A DNA stretch of 58,579 nt from UBA931 sp036825435 (GCA_036825435.1 DAISYG010000003.1:1-58579), one strand, 5' to 3'. Positions 42,468 to 52,078 are shown, numbered from the stretch's first letter. The notes: generated from the sequence alone by a model not told the origin. Translations and numbers: made by a program.

Positions 42468-43684
42468 TGCGGTTGTTCCGCAGGCTTGCGGTATGAAAGT
42501 GTTAAAGCCATCAGCGCGAAAAAGAGCGTCGTGGCTTCTCGGCAGAAAAATAAGCAGTCGGTCAAACCGAAAAACACATATGCAAAAGTTAGCGCGAACA
42601 AACTGAGGCTTTTGCGCCGAAGCGCCAACCATAACAAGTAGGCATACAAAGCCAATAATAAAAAACCGCCCACCAATCCACGCAGCGAGAGCTCTTCCAG
42701 CAGTTCATTGTGCATGCTGACTTTTTTATAGTGATCCAGAATGGGGTCAAGATTGCCTTGATGAATTTCCGCATCAATGATCGCGGAACGCTGTTGATAG
42801 CCGGGTCCCAAGAGCGGCGCGCTTTTGAAACTGAAGAGTGCCGCTTGCCACAATTCAAAACGGGTGCCTAATGAAGTCGCTCTGTTTTCGCCCGAATGGT
42901 ATTGCGCAATATCCTGACGCGCGTTATCAATGCGGAGCTGCGTTTGTTCTGAAGACAGGACGATTACGAGCGCCGTGACAAGAAAAATGACGGAAATGGA
43001 TAATCGTTTTCCGAGCGATCTGCGACTGAACAGCGGCAGTAGTGCGCTGCCCAATATCAAACAAATGATTGCCGCGCGCGTTTGTGTCCACACGGTTACC
43101 CAGAGCGCCAGCAGGAAAAAAGGCACGAATAAAAATAATACCTTGCGGTTACCGTCTTGTCGTTCGACGGCAGTACCGAGAAAAACCAGATAAATGGCAA
43201 CGACCTGGTAAGCGAAAATGGTGGCGCGTTGTTCGCGTTGCTGTCGCGTTTCTTCGAGAACGAATTCCGAATAGCCCGCATAGACGGCGATGAATATGAG
43301 TGTGGCGAAAAGTGTGCCGTAAACCCACCAAGATCGGAAATAACGACGGTTGATCGACAGATAAGTGGCCAAAACGCCGCCCATCATGAAGCGTTGCGCG
43401 ATGGAGATCGACACCCGTTGCGAATCACTGGGTGACACAAGCGTACCCGCGTCGAGCAAAGTGTGCCCGAGACGATAAAAGGCATACGCGGCGATTACGA
43501 TCAATAATCCCCATTCTTCTTTCCCCGGCTTTTTCCAGTCCAACAACCAGAAGAGAACCGCGAGCGAAGATGTGAAATAGAAAAGATGACGCGCTTCGGA
43601 TGGCTCGACGACGTTGATGATGATGACAATCAGCGTCAGCGCCCAAACCGCTGACGGCAGCAGAGGTTTGGTTTTATTCCACAT
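42464..43684 (-). CDS. waaL: O-antigen ligase family protein
   Basis: The 406-residue inner-membrane protein has about eleven membrane segments and a large periplasmic loop with LGTRFELWQAALFSFKSAPLLGPG and MHNELLEELSLRGLVGGFLL, the pattern of Wzy/WaaL-type ligases, where the His in HNELLE is often essential. It should join O-antigen or another glycan to lipid A-core at the periplasmic face. The position between glycosyltransferases and msbA supports this; a Wzy-type polymerase is the alternative. Confidence 0.82.
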   Translation of the reverse strand: MWNKTKPLLPSAVWALTLIVIIINVVEPSEARHLFYFTSSLAVLFWLLDWKKPGKEEWGLLIVIAAYAFYRLGHTLLDAGTLVSPSDSQRVSISIAQRFMMGGVLATYLSINRRYFRSWWVYGTLFATLIFIAVYAGYSEFVLEETRQQREQRATIFAYQVVAIYLVFLGTAVERQDGNRKVLFLFVPFFLLALWVTVWTQTRAAIICLILGSALLPLFSRRSLGKRLSISVIFLVTALVIVLSSEQTQLRIDNARQDIAQYHSGENRATSLGTRFELWQAALFSFKSAPLLGPGYQQRSAIIDAEIHQGNLDPILDHYKKVSMHNELLEELSLRGLVGGFLLLALYAYLLWLALRRKSLSLFALTFAYVFFGLTDCLFFCREATTLFFALMALTLSYRKPAEQPQ

Positions 43685-43766
43685 GACGGTTTTTGATAAG
43701 AAAGAAAAATAAGAACAACTTCACACCGTATTGAAGATTTGAATAAAACAATTTTTCAATCATCAG

Positions 43767-44693
43767 TCAACGCAACTCGCTTTTGGTTTGCACCAACAGA
43801 CGTTTACGGTGCAGTGAAACATGAGGCGACAACAAAAAGGACCATAACGGAATTTGGTCAACCCAACGTTTAAGCGTTGCCTTCGTTTCATCGCTCAGCC
43901 CCCGCGTGTTGTCCAGAATGACGCGACCTTGCCGAACATAAAACGATTGAAACAGCAATCGTTGCTCGTCGTTTGCAATATGTTGATCCAGGTGTTCAAA
44001 AACAGTCAACATGCATTTTGCTTTTTTATCACTCAAATTGGCAGAGATGTTTGCGGCGTGCTGGCGATAACAATAAAGCGGACAATCAAGCCAACAAACC
44101 TTCGGATTCTGCGCCAGCAAGTCGGGGACAATGTAAATATCACTGTAGCAGGTGAGGTGCGGGAAACGCAGCGATGAAAACAAATGACTGGCGAACATGC
44201 CGCCGATCAGATGCCCCATGTATTCACGGTGTTTCAATAGCATCAACCATAATTCATCGGGCGTTTTCATGGCAGCGGTAATCGGGCGACTGCGGCGCGG
44301 CAGCGAGTCGTTATAGCTGCGGTGCAGCGGTGTCAGCACGATGTCGGCCTGATGTTGCTGCGTGGCGTTCAGCCACTGCGCAACAGCATCGGGTGCGACA
44401 ACATCATCGCCGTCGATAAAAGCAATATAAGGCGCACGCACGAGTTCCAGCGCAAAATTGCGTGCTTTGGCAACGCCGTTGAACGTTTCGTGCGTGATTT
44501 GTGCGTGCGGCACCTCTTGACGAAAGTTTTCCAGAATCGTTGCCGTGTCATCCGTGGAGCCATCGTCGATGAGCAGAAACTGAATGGTTCGAATATCCAC
44601 GGTTTGCTCGCGCAGGCTTTGCAGCGTGCGGGCGAGAAACTGGCTCTGGTTGTGCACAGGCACAATCACGGATACGGCGAATTCATGACTCAT
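43767..44693 (-). CDS. glycosyltransferase family 2 (GT-A)
   Basis: The 308-residue protein has the GT-A start AVSVIVPVHNQSQFLARTL, LLIDDGSTDDTATI and the metal site AFIDGDDVVAPDAV near residue 93. It has no membrane segment, so it acts in the cytoplasm on LPS intermediates. Its ATG overlaps the msbA stop (ATGA). The GT2 gene is separated from the ligase gene by 82 bp. Confidence 0.88.
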   Translation of the reverse strand: MSHEFAVSVIVPVHNQSQFLARTLQSLREQTVDIRTIQFLLIDDGSTDDTATILENFRQEVPHAQITHETFNGVAKARNFALELVRAPYIAFIDGDDVVAPDAVAQWLNATQQHQADIVLTPLHRSYNDSLPRRSRPITAAMKTPDELWLMLLKHREYMGHLIGGMFASHLFSSLRFPHLTCYSDIYIVPDLLAQNPKVCWLDCPLYCYRQHAANISANLSDKKAKCMLTVFEHLDQHIANDEQRLLFQSFYVRQGRVILDNTRGLSDETKATLKRWVDQIPLWSFLLSPHVSLHRKRLLVQTKSELR

Positions 44694-46465
44694 TGGTGCT
44701 CTCCGTCTTTCTGTTCGCGGAATTGCAAACGATGGAGATGCGCATATTCTCCTTGTTGTGCCAGTAGCGTTTGGTGCGTTCCGAGTTCAATCAGTTTACC
44801 TTGTGCCATGACCGCGATCCGATCAGCATTTTCAATCGTGGACAAACGATGCGCGATGACAATCGTGGTACGGTTTTTCATCAAATTCTCAAGTGCCGAT
44901 TGCACCAGACGTTCTGATTGCGTATCGAGTGCGCTGGTGGCTTCGTCGAGAATCAGAATCGGCGCGTTCTTCAACAGTGCGCGCGCAATCGCCAAACGTT
45001 GTCGTTGTCCGCCGGAAAGGCGCGTTCCTTTTTCGCCAATCACAGTATCAAAACCATCCGGCATTTGCTCGATGAATCCGAGCGCGTTGGCGGCACGCGC
45101 GGCTTCGACGATTTCTTCATCGCTGGCTTGTTGATAGCGGCCATAGGCAATATTGGCTTTGACGGTGTCGTTGAACAACACGACATCCTGGCTGACCAGC
45201 GCGATCTGCGCGCGCAGGCTCGTGAGCTTGATGTCGTTGAGTGGAATATCGTCCAATCGAATCTCACCTTCCTGCGGAAGATAAAAACGGGGAATCATGC
45301 TGGCGAGCGTCGTTTTACCGCTGCCCGAAACGCCGACCAATGCCAGCGTTTCGCCGGGATGAATATCGAGCGTCAGATTGTCCAACGCTTTCTTCTCCGC
45401 GTTGGGGTAGTGAAAACTGACGTGATCGAACGTCAACGCACCGTTGGTCGAAGCGATCTCCTTGCTGCCGGTGTCGTGTTCCAGTGCCACATCGAGAAAG
45501 GCGAACGTGCTTTCTGCCGCAGCCAGACCACGTTGCAAGCTTTGCGTGATATTGGTAATCCGTTTGATCGGCGCGAACAGCAGCAACATGCCGGTCAAGA
45601 ACGCGATAAAGTCGCCGGTGGAAATCGCGCCGTGAAAAGAACGCAATGCAGCAAAATACAGTACGGCAGACAGCGCAAAAGAGATGATCAACTGTGTGAC
45701 GCCGGTATTGATCGATGACGTTGCGCGTTGTTTGACGAGGTTGTGACGGATCGCTTTCGCTTTTTCCAGAAAACGTTTGTTTTCGTATGCTTCGCCGCCG
45801 TAGATTTTCACGACGCGTTGGCAATCAACGCTCTCGCTCAACACCTGCGTCAGTTCGCCCATTTGTTGTTGGTTTTCGCGCGACAAGCGACGCAACCTTT
45901 TGCTGATCAGCTTGATGCACAGCGTCACCGACGGGAACACCACCAGACAGATCAGCGTCAACTGCCAGTCGATATAAAACAGCAAACCGAAAAGACCGAG
46001 CACGGTGACGCCATCTTTGACCGATACGGTAATTACATTAAAACCGGCTTCGGTGATTTGGTTGACGTCGTTGATGACGCGCGAAATGATTCTTCCCGAC
46101 GGATGATTTTCGTAATAAGAAACCGGCAGATGCAGCAAATGCTCAAACAGTTCCTGCCGCAGGGTTTGTACCAGATGCCCTGACAACCAAGCGGTTGAAT
46201 AATCGTTGATGAAGCCGGCGATGCCGCGCACCAGGAAAAGCCCGACCACCATGATGATGACGCTGACCACCGCTTTGATATCTTTACCGACGAAACCATC
46301 GTCGATCAAAGGCCGCATCAACGAAACGAACAGCGGCTCCGTCGCCGCCGCAACCGTCATCGCCAACAGCGACATCACGAATACTTTGATGTAGCGGCGG
46401 AGATAACCAAGCAGGCGCTTGTACAGAGTGAAGCTGTTGAAATTATTGTTTTCCGAAGCGGTCAT
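44690..46465 (-). CDS. msbA: lipid A export ABC transporter MsbA
   Basis: MsbA flips lipid A-core across the inner membrane with ATP. The 591-residue half-transporter has six membrane segments in the first 320 residues and an ATPase domain with Walker A GVSGSGKTT, Q-loop ALVSQDVVLFNDTV, signature RLSGGQRQRLAIA, Walker B ILILDEATSALD and His switch IAHRLST. Length and motifs fit MsbA well, and downstream genes in the same direction are LPS glycosyltransferases. It is probably the first gene of that operon, with promoter in 46466-46517 or upstream. Confidence 0.93.
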   Translation of the reverse strand: MTASENNNFNSFTLYKRLLGYLRRYIKVFVMSLLAMTVAAATEPLFVSLMRPLIDDGFVGKDIKAVVSVIIMVVGLFLVRGIAGFINDYSTAWLSGHLVQTLRQELFEHLLHLPVSYYENHPSGRIISRVINDVNQITEAGFNVITVSVKDGVTVLGLFGLLFYIDWQLTLICLVVFPSVTLCIKLISKRLRRLSRENQQQMGELTQVLSESVDCQRVVKIYGGEAYENKRFLEKAKAIRHNLVKQRATSSINTGVTQLIISFALSAVLYFAALRSFHGAISTGDFIAFLTGMLLLFAPIKRITNITQSLQRGLAAAESTFAFLDVALEHDTGSKEIASTNGALTFDHVSFHYPNAEKKALDNLTLDIHPGETLALVGVSGSGKTTLASMIPRFYLPQEGEIRLDDIPLNDIKLTSLRAQIALVSQDVVLFNDTVKANIAYGRYQQASDEEIVEAARAANALGFIEQMPDGFDTVIGEKGTRLSGGQRQRLAIARALLKNAPILILDEATSALDTQSERLVQSALENLMKNRTTIVIAHRLSTIENADRIAVMAQGKLIELGTHQTLLAQQGEYAHLHRLQFREQKDGEHQ

Positions 46466-46517
46466 GAAAAGCGGTTGCGCGTGAACAGTGAATAGCTCGC
46501 ATTATATATAGAAAGGT

Positions 46518-47828
46518 CTAAACATTTTTAACTTGTGGTCGTTTGGGATAAACGCGCACGCGAACAATGCGCGGTCCTTTCATTTTTTTGACTTCTACCG
46601 AAAAATGCTCGCATTCAACGCGCTGCCCTTCGGTTGGCACATCACCCAGCCTTTGCATGATCAGACCGCCGATGGTATCGACGCCGGTTTCTTCAATGTC
46701 GATGCTCAGCGCTCGTTCCAATGAGAAAATCGTCAGGCTGCCTTTGCCAACCAGCGTGCCGTCATCAAGCTTCTGCCACTCGTTGCGATTCTGCGCGAAT
46801 TCATCGCTGATTTCACCAACCAGCGCACCAAGAAGGTTGTCGAGTGTGATGAAACCCAAAGGTCGTCCTTGCTTGGTCGTTATTACAGTGAAATGCGGTG
46901 CGCCATCGCGGAAACGGCGGAAAAGATCGGCAGCGGGCAGATTGGTGGATACCGTTTCAATCGGGCGCGCCACGGCGTCCAGCGATACTGGCTCGCCGTG
47001 TTTGATGAGCGGGAAAATATCCTTGACATGAATGATCCCCTTCACCTTGCCGCTGGCGTCGAGATAAGGATAACGGCTGAAACGGTTCGCGATCATTTTT
47101 TCGATGTTGGTGTCGGTATCGTCGTTCGCCGAAAGCGACACCATTTCATTCGCCGGGCGCATCAGGTCGCCGACGTCGAGGTCGCGAAAATCCAGCGCCT
47201 GAGCCAAGGTTTGCCATTCAGCTTTGGTGTAAACGCCATCAGCGCGCGAGGCGCGCAAAATGACCTTCAATTCTTCCGGCGCATATTCGCTGTCGCTTTG
47301 CATGCTCATGTCCAGCCCCATCAGCCGCAGCAAATAGTTGGAACTGTGGTTCAGAATCCAGATGATCGGATACATCAGCCAGTAGAAGCCGTAAAGCGGT
47401 ACGGCAGTCCACACGCCGACTTTTTCGGAACGGCGGATCGCCAGCGACTTGGGCGCCAATTCGCCGACCACGATATGCAGATAGGAAATGATGAAGAAGG
47501 CGATGAAGAAAGATGCGCCTTGCAGTATGTGCGGGTTTTCGATGCCGAGTGCCGAAAACAGCGGGTAAAGCAGACGCGCAAACGCCGGTTCGCCGAGCCA
47601 GCCAAGGCCGAGCGATGCCAAGGTAATTCCTAATTGGCATGCGGAAAGGTAGGCGTCGAGATTATCATGTACTTTGATCAAAATCCGCCCGCGCCAGCCC
47701 AGCGCACCGGCGATGGTTTGCACGCGGGTTTGCCGCAGTTTCACCAAGCCAAATTCGGCAGCGACGAAAAAACCGTTGAGCAGTACCAGAAAAAAAGCGG
47801 CGGCGATGTAGGCGATGTTCATGACCAT
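46518..47828 (-). CDS. CNNM/CorC-type membrane protein (DUF21, CBS, CorC_HlyC)
   Basis: The 436-residue protein has an N-terminal DUF21 membrane domain (about 1-190, with LNGFFVAAEFGLVKLR), two CBS domains (about 210-330, with VKGIIHVKDIFPLI) and a C-terminal CorC_HlyC domain (about 345-425, with VDTIGGLIMQRLGDVPTEGQ). Members are proposed Mg2+ exporters or regulators; the 'hemolysin' label is historical. Promoter lies between its start and repeat copy 3. It is not clearly linked to its neighbours. Confidence 0.87.
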   Translation of the reverse strand: MVMNIAYIAAAFFLVLLNGFFVAAEFGLVKLRQTRVQTIAGALGWRGRILIKVHDNLDAYLSACQLGITLASLGLGWLGEPAFARLLYPLFSALGIENPHILQGASFFIAFFIISYLHIVVGELAPKSLAIRRSEKVGVWTAVPLYGFYWLMYPIIWILNHSSNYLLRLMGLDMSMQSDSEYAPEELKVILRASRADGVYTKAEWQTLAQALDFRDLDVGDLMRPANEMVSLSANDDTDTNIEKMIANRFSRYPYLDASGKVKGIIHVKDIFPLIKHGEPVSLDAVARPIETVSTNLPAADLFRRFRDGAPHFTVITTKQGRPLGFITLDNLLGALVGEISDEFAQNRNEWQKLDDGTLVGKGSLTIFSLERALSIDIEETGVDTIGGLIMQRLGDVPTEGQRVECEHFSVEVKKMKGPRIVRVRVYPKRPQVKNV

Positions 47829-47846
47829 AGCAGGAATGATACCTTA

Positions 47847-47989
47847 GGAAGCCCTGATTAATTACTGCGCACAAGCAATACGGCGTTGGAACCCTCCTCA
47901 AAATGCTCATTTACATTTGGGTAAACTGCGCTTTTTCGCCAAATTTCGCCTTGTCTTGCCTTTGCGCGCAACATGCTTCAGAGGCTTCT
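47847..47989 (+). repeat. fold-back repeat element, copy 3
   Basis: A 143-bp element with ends GGAAGCCCTGATTAATTAC and TTCAGAGGCTTCT; core TCAAAATGCTCATTTAC and GGTAAACTGCGC. It lies 18 bp before the start of the CorC-type gene and 110 bp before dapA, so unlike the other copies it is in a region where two genes diverge. Confidence 0.85.
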
Positions 47990-48098
47990 TTGGCGGTACA
48001 GTTTATCTGGGGGTTCTTTTTTCAGCGTGGCGCTCCGAATATCGCTAAAACATCGGAGCGAATCGGGTAAAATGCGACATTGTTTTTTGGAGAACATC

Positions 48099-48992
48099 AT
48101 GTTGACCGGATGCCTGATTCCCATTGTCACCCCGATGACGCCCGACGGTGCGCTGGATTTGGCGACGCTGAAAAAGCTGATCGACTGGTACGTCGATCAG
48201 GGCGTTGCCGGCATCGTGATCGTGGGTACAACCGGCGAATCGCCTACGGTTGATTTTGACGAGCACCGCGAGCTGATCCGCGTCGCAGTGGAACACGTCA
48301 ACAAGCGCATTCACGTAATGGCGGGCACGGGCGGCAATTCTACGCAGGAAGCCATCGAACTTACCGAATACGCGCGAAAAGTCGGCGCTGATAGCTGCCT
48401 GTCCGTCGTGCCTTACTACAACAAGCCTTCGCAGGAAGGGCTTTATCGTCACTTTCGCGCCATTGCCGAGAAAGTGGACTTGCCGCTGGTGCTCTACAAC
48501 GTGCCGGGGCGTACCGTGGCGGATCTCGCCAACGAAACCGTGCTTCGTCTTGCGGATGTGCCGGGCATTATCGGATTGAAAGATGCAACCGGCGACATCG
48601 CTCGCGCGACGGAAATGATCAAAGCGCTGCACTTGTGCGGCAAAAACGATTTTGTTTTGTACAGTGGTGACGATATCACCAGTCTCGCGTATTTGTTGCT
48701 CGGCGGGCATGGCGTGATTTCGGTTACCGCTTGCGTCGCGCCGGCGAAAATCGTAGCAATGTGCGCCGCCGCGGTTGCCGGAGACATCAAAACAGCGCGC
48801 GCGATCAACGATACCCTGCTACCATTACACCGTCGTTTGTTCGTCGAAGGCAATCCGGTGCCCGTCAAATGGGCGATGGCGCAAATGGGGTTGATTGCGT
48901 CGGGGATACGCCTGCCATTGGCGCCGTTATCGGAAAAATTCCATCAGCCGTTGCGTGAAGCGCTGATCGAAGCTGGGTGTCTGAAAAACTGA
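48099..48992 (+). CDS. dapA: 4-hydroxy-tetrahydrodipicolinate synthase
   Basis: DapA condenses aspartate semialdehyde and pyruvate in lysine and peptidoglycan-precursor synthesis. The 297-residue protein has the Schiff-base Lys161 in GLKDATG, Tyr133 in LYNVPGRT and Tyr107 in VVPYYNKP, the same positions as in E. coli. ATG 48099 has GGAGA at 48089-48093. It is followed by bamC as in other proteobacteria. The upstream region includes repeat copy 3. Confidence 0.97.
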   Translation: MLTGCLIPIVTPMTPDGALDLATLKKLIDWYVDQGVAGIVIVGTTGESPTVDFDEHRELIRVAVEHVNKRIHVMAGTGGNSTQEAIELTEYARKVGADSCLSVVPYYNKPSQEGLYRHFRAIAEKVDLPLVLYNVPGRTVADLANETVLRLADVPGIIGLKDATGDIARATEMIKALHLCGKNDFVLYSGDDITSLAYLLLGGHGVISVTACVAPAKIVAMCAAAVAGDIKTARAINDTLLPLHRRLFVEGNPVPVKWAMAQMGLIASGIRLPLAPLSEKFHQPLREALIEAGCLKN

Positions 48993-49015
48993 ATTGATTG
49001 AGTATCAGAAAGATT

Positions 49016-50164
49016 ATGTGCATGAAAGACTGTCTGGGTTTTCGTTTTATTCTGAATTTCGTGGTTGTCGTCGCGAGTTTGACGCTGTTGAGTGGCTGTG
49101 AAACGGTCAGCGATATTTCGTTCTCGAAGCGCATCGACTACAAATCGTCGAGTTCGACGCCGCCGCTGGAAGTTCCCCCCGATTTGACCGCGCCGCAGTT
49201 CGATGATCGCTACGCAGTCGCGTCGGCAACGGAACTGAGCCGTCGCGATCAGCGCGCTGAGATGCGTGAAAAATCGGTGCTGCCCGATCAGGCCAACGCG
49301 CACATCGAGCGCGCCGGTACGGAGCGTTGGTTGGTGGTGCAATCGACGCCGTCGGATGCTTGGGAAATCATTCGCAAATTCTGGATTGACACCGGCTTCG
49401 TGATGGCGGAAGAGCATCCGATGATCGGCATCATGGAAACCGACTGGGCCGAAAACCGCGCGGAAATTCCGAACGATTTTTTTCGTCGCACCATCGGCAA
49501 ATATCTCGACTTTTTCTACACCACATACAAGCGCGACAAATTCCGTACGCGCATCGAAGAAGGGCGCACGCCGGGTACTGTCGAAATCTATATCTCGCAT
49601 CGCGGCATGGAGCAGATGCCGACCGAAAAAACCTCCAGCAATGAGCCGGTCGCATTTGCATGGGCGGTGTTACCGCCTGATCCCGAGTTGGAAGCGGAAA
49701 TGCTGATGCGCATGATGGTGCGTTTCGGCGCTTCCGAAGAAGAAGTCAAGACCATGGTGGCAGATAGCAAATATCAGCGCACATCGCGCGCGCGCATCAC
49801 CAGCAGCGGTGCAACGCCGCAGCTTGAGGTCGATGACAATTTCGATCGTACCTGGCGGCGTGTTGGTTTGGCACTCGACCGTGTTGGTTTTACCGTGACT
49901 GATCGTGATCGCTCGCAAGGCATTTACTATGTGCGTTACGCCGACCCCGATTCTGACATCGCCAAAGCGGACGAAGGCGGTTGGTTGGCGAAATTGGCGT
50001 TTTGGCGCAGCAACAAAAAAGCCATCAAGCCCGAGCAGTATCAAGTTAACGTGGCGTCGGCGGAAGAGGATCGTACGATTGTGAATATTCTTCCCGAGGA
50101 CGCCAAAGCGCCGCAATCGGATATCGAGCAGATTCTGGCGATTTTGGAAGAACAGTTAAGATAA
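49016..50164 (+). CDS. bamC: outer membrane assembly lipoprotein BamC
   Basis: BamC is a lipoprotein of the BAM complex that inserts outer-membrane barrels. The protein (382 residues from ATG 49016) has a signal with lipobox LLSGC, an unstructured segment with PPLEVPPDLTAPQ, and two helix-grip domains (around VQSTPSDAWEIIRKFW and DNFDRTWRRVGLALDRVGF). The first domain binds BamD in E. coli. A TTG at 48998 and an ATG at 49022 are alternative starts. dapA-bamC order is conserved. Confidence 0.92.
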   Translation: MCMKDCLGFRFILNFVVVVASLTLLSGCETVSDISFSKRIDYKSSSSTPPLEVPPDLTAPQFDDRYAVASATELSRRDQRAEMREKSVLPDQANAHIERAGTERWLVVQSTPSDAWEIIRKFWIDTGFVMAEEHPMIGIMETDWAENRAEIPNDFFRRTIGKYLDFFYTTYKRDKFRTRIEEGRTPGTVEIYISHRGMEQMPTEKTSSNEPVAFAWAVLPPDPELEAEMLMRMMVRFGASEEEVKTMVADSKYQRTSRARITSSGATPQLEVDDNFDRTWRRVGLALDRVGFTVTDRDRSQGIYYVRYADPDSDIAKADEGGWLAKLAFWRSNKKAIKPEQYQVNVASAEEDRTIVNILPEDAKAPQSDIEQILAILEEQLR

Positions 50165-50166
50165 TC

Positions 50167-50200
50167 AACCGTACGGCAGAGCTTGCCTCTGCCGCCGGTT
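50167..50200 (+). other. extended hairpin between bamC and MBL gene
   Basis: GGCAGAG (50175-50181) pairs with CTCTGCC (50187-50193), and AACCG (50167-50171) with CGGTT (50196-50200). There is no T-run. It sits directly after the bamC stop and may stabilise the 3' end or partly terminate transcription. Confidence 0.4.
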
Positions 50201-50219
50201 AACGGAGAAATAACAGAGT

Positions 50220-50984
50220 ATGCGGTTTGCGGCGCTGGGTTCGGGAAGTGAGGGCAACGCGCTGGTTGTTGAAGCGGGCACGACGCGTATCATGATCGAT
50301 TGCGGATTCAGTGCGCGCGAAACCACGCATCGTCTCGCGCGCATCGGTTTAATGCCTACCGAAATCGACGCCATCCTGATCACGCACGAACACGGCGATC
50401 ATGTGCGCGGTGTTCGCACTTTTGCGATCAAGCATCAGATTCCAGTGTTCATGAGCCACGGTACGCAAGAAGCGCTGAACGGAAAATGTGCTGATGTGGA
50501 TCAGCGGCTGTTCAACAGCCATGCGACGATCACCGTGGGCGATCTGCACATCGCGTCGTTTCCGGTGCCGCACGATGCGCGCGAGCCGGTGCAATTCATT
50601 GTCAACGACGGTCAATATCGACTGGCGTTGCTCACCGACACTGGCGCGTCCACGCCTTGCATTGAAGAACATATTTCGGGCTGCGACGCGATGGTGCTCG
50701 AATGCAATTATGATGCCGATTTGCTGCGCGATAATCCGTATTATCCCGAGTATCTGAAAAAGCGCATCAGCGGCGCGTTTGGTCATTTGCGCAATGAAGA
50801 CGCATCAGCGTTGCTCGGTAAAATTGATTGCACACGATTGAAGCATGTGGTTGCGGCACACCTGTCGCAGAAGAACAATCACCCCGACAAAGCGCGTGCT
50901 GCGTTGGCGGATGCGCTGAACTGCCGCACGGAATGGATTACCGTCGCCGATCAAAGTCATGGTTTTGATTGGCGGTCGTTATGA
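50220..50984 (+). CDS. MBL-fold metallohydrolase (YycJ/WalJ-like)
   Basis: The 254-residue protein is a metallo-beta-lactamase-fold hydrolase with the metal motif THEHGDHVRG near residue 59, a start RFAALGSGSEGNALVVEAG and the later ligands in LTDTG and VVAAHLSQKNN. It resembles the YycJ/WalJ group, for which 5'-3' exonuclease activity is known in Gram-positive bacteria. GGAG lies nine bases before ATG 50220. It follows bamC and precedes purC. Confidence 0.85.
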   Translation: MRFAALGSGSEGNALVVEAGTTRIMIDCGFSARETTHRLARIGLMPTEIDAILITHEHGDHVRGVRTFAIKHQIPVFMSHGTQEALNGKCADVDQRLFNSHATITVGDLHIASFPVPHDAREPVQFIVNDGQYRLALLTDTGASTPCIEEHISGCDAMVLECNYDADLLRDNPYYPEYLKKRISGAFGHLRNEDASALLGKIDCTRLKHVVAAHLSQKNNHPDKARAALADALNCRTEWITVADQSHGFDWRSL

Positions 50985-51023
50985 ATACACTTTCTTCACA
51001 TCCTGAACACTAAGGAGAAAACG

Positions 51024-51746
51024 ATGAACAAAGGGCAAGAACTCTACCACGGCAAAGCCAAAACCGTTTATGCGACCGATGATCCGAACTGGGTCATCAT
51101 GCACTACCGCGATGACGTTTCCGCATTCGACGGCGCAAAGCTGGCGAAGCTGGAAAAAAAGGGCGAAACCAATAATTACTTTAACGCCTTCATCATGCAG
51201 TTGCTGGAAAAAGAAGGTGTGAAAACGCACTTCGGCAAAATCCTGAACGAACGTGAATCGCTGGTGCGCGCGATGAAAATGCTGAAGGTTGAGTGTGTGG
51301 TGCGCAACATCTGCGCCGGTTCGATGAGCAAGCGGCTCGGTATTGAAGAAGGTACGCGTTTGCCGGAACCGATCTTCGAATACTTTTACAAAAGTGATGA
51401 GTTGCACGATCCAATGGTCAACGACGATCACATTCGCGTGCTCGGCTGGGCGAGCGAAGATGACGTGCAACGCATGCGCATCCGAAGTCGCCAGATCAAC
51501 AATATCCTGAAGCCGCTATTTGACGATGCGGGTATCGATCTCGTGGACTACAAACTCGAATTCGGTCGCGCGGTGGACGATCCCAACGGGCAGCTTCTGC
51601 TCGGTGACGAGTTTACTCCAGACGGCTGCCGTCTGTGGGATCAGAAAACCGGCGAAAAAATGGACAAAGACCGTTTCCGTCGCGACCTCGGTAACGTGAT
51701 CGATTTTTATCGCGAAGCGGCGAAGCGGATCGGCGTTCCTCTGTAA
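51024..51746 (+). CDS. purC: SAICAR synthetase
   Basis: PurC joins aspartate to CAIR in purine synthesis with ATP. The 240-residue protein has the N-terminal KGQELYHGKAKTVYAT, ECVVRNICAGSMSKRLGIEEG in the middle and the late segment LLGDEFTPDGCRLWD. AAGGAG lies before the ATG. The stop codon TAA is immediately followed by repeat copy 4. It is distant from the purHD genes at 34-37 kb but in the same pathway. Confidence 0.97.
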   Translation: MNKGQELYHGKAKTVYATDDPNWVIMHYRDDVSAFDGAKLAKLEKKGETNNYFNAFIMQLLEKEGVKTHFGKILNERESLVRAMKMLKVECVVRNICAGSMSKRLGIEEGTRLPEPIFEYFYKSDELHDPMVNDDHIRVLGWASEDDVQRMRIRSRQINNILKPLFDDAGIDLVDYKLEFGRAVDDPNGQLLLGDEFTPDGCRLWDQKTGEKMDKDRFRRDLGNVIDFYREAAKRIGVPL

Positions 51747-51888
51747 GGAACCACTGATTCATTACTGCGCGCAAGCAATACGGCGTTGGAATCTTTTTCA
51801 AAATGCTCATTTACATCTGAGTAGACTGCGCTTTTTCAAAAAATTCCGCCTTGTCTTGCTCGCGCTCGTGACATGAATCAGAGGTTCC
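51747..51888 (+). repeat. fold-back repeat element, copy 4
   Basis: A 142-bp element with ends GGAACCACTGATTCAT and ATGAATCAGAGGTTCC. Its two halves are imperfect complements of each other over most of their length, with the centre around CATTTACATCTGAGTAG. It abuts the purC stop codon. The following 51889-52020 has no supported gene. Confidence 0.87.
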
Positions 51889-52020
51889 TCAAGAAACCTT
51901 TGTAAAGACCACGCAAAACCGCGCAAGAGCGCACGAAACAGAGCACAAACAGCAGGCAAAACCATTACCAAGGTTGTTGTTTTGCTTTCGCTGAATATTT
52001 GCTAACATCCGCGTTGATAG

Positions 52021-52046
52021 GGAACCTCTGAAGTTTCAGAGGTTCC
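52021..52046. repeat. minimal form of the fold-back repeat (two end repeats only)
   Basis: GGAACCTCTGAA (52021-52032), GT, TTCAGAGGTTCC (52035-52046): a perfect 12-bp-arm palindrome that equals the two terminal repeats of the 142-143 bp element with the interior lost. It lies 32 bp before mdh. The shape could also act as a hairpin in the mdh leader. Confidence 0.75.
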
Positions 52047-52078
52047 GGTTTGTCTTTCCTTACTCTGAGGAGCGTTTC

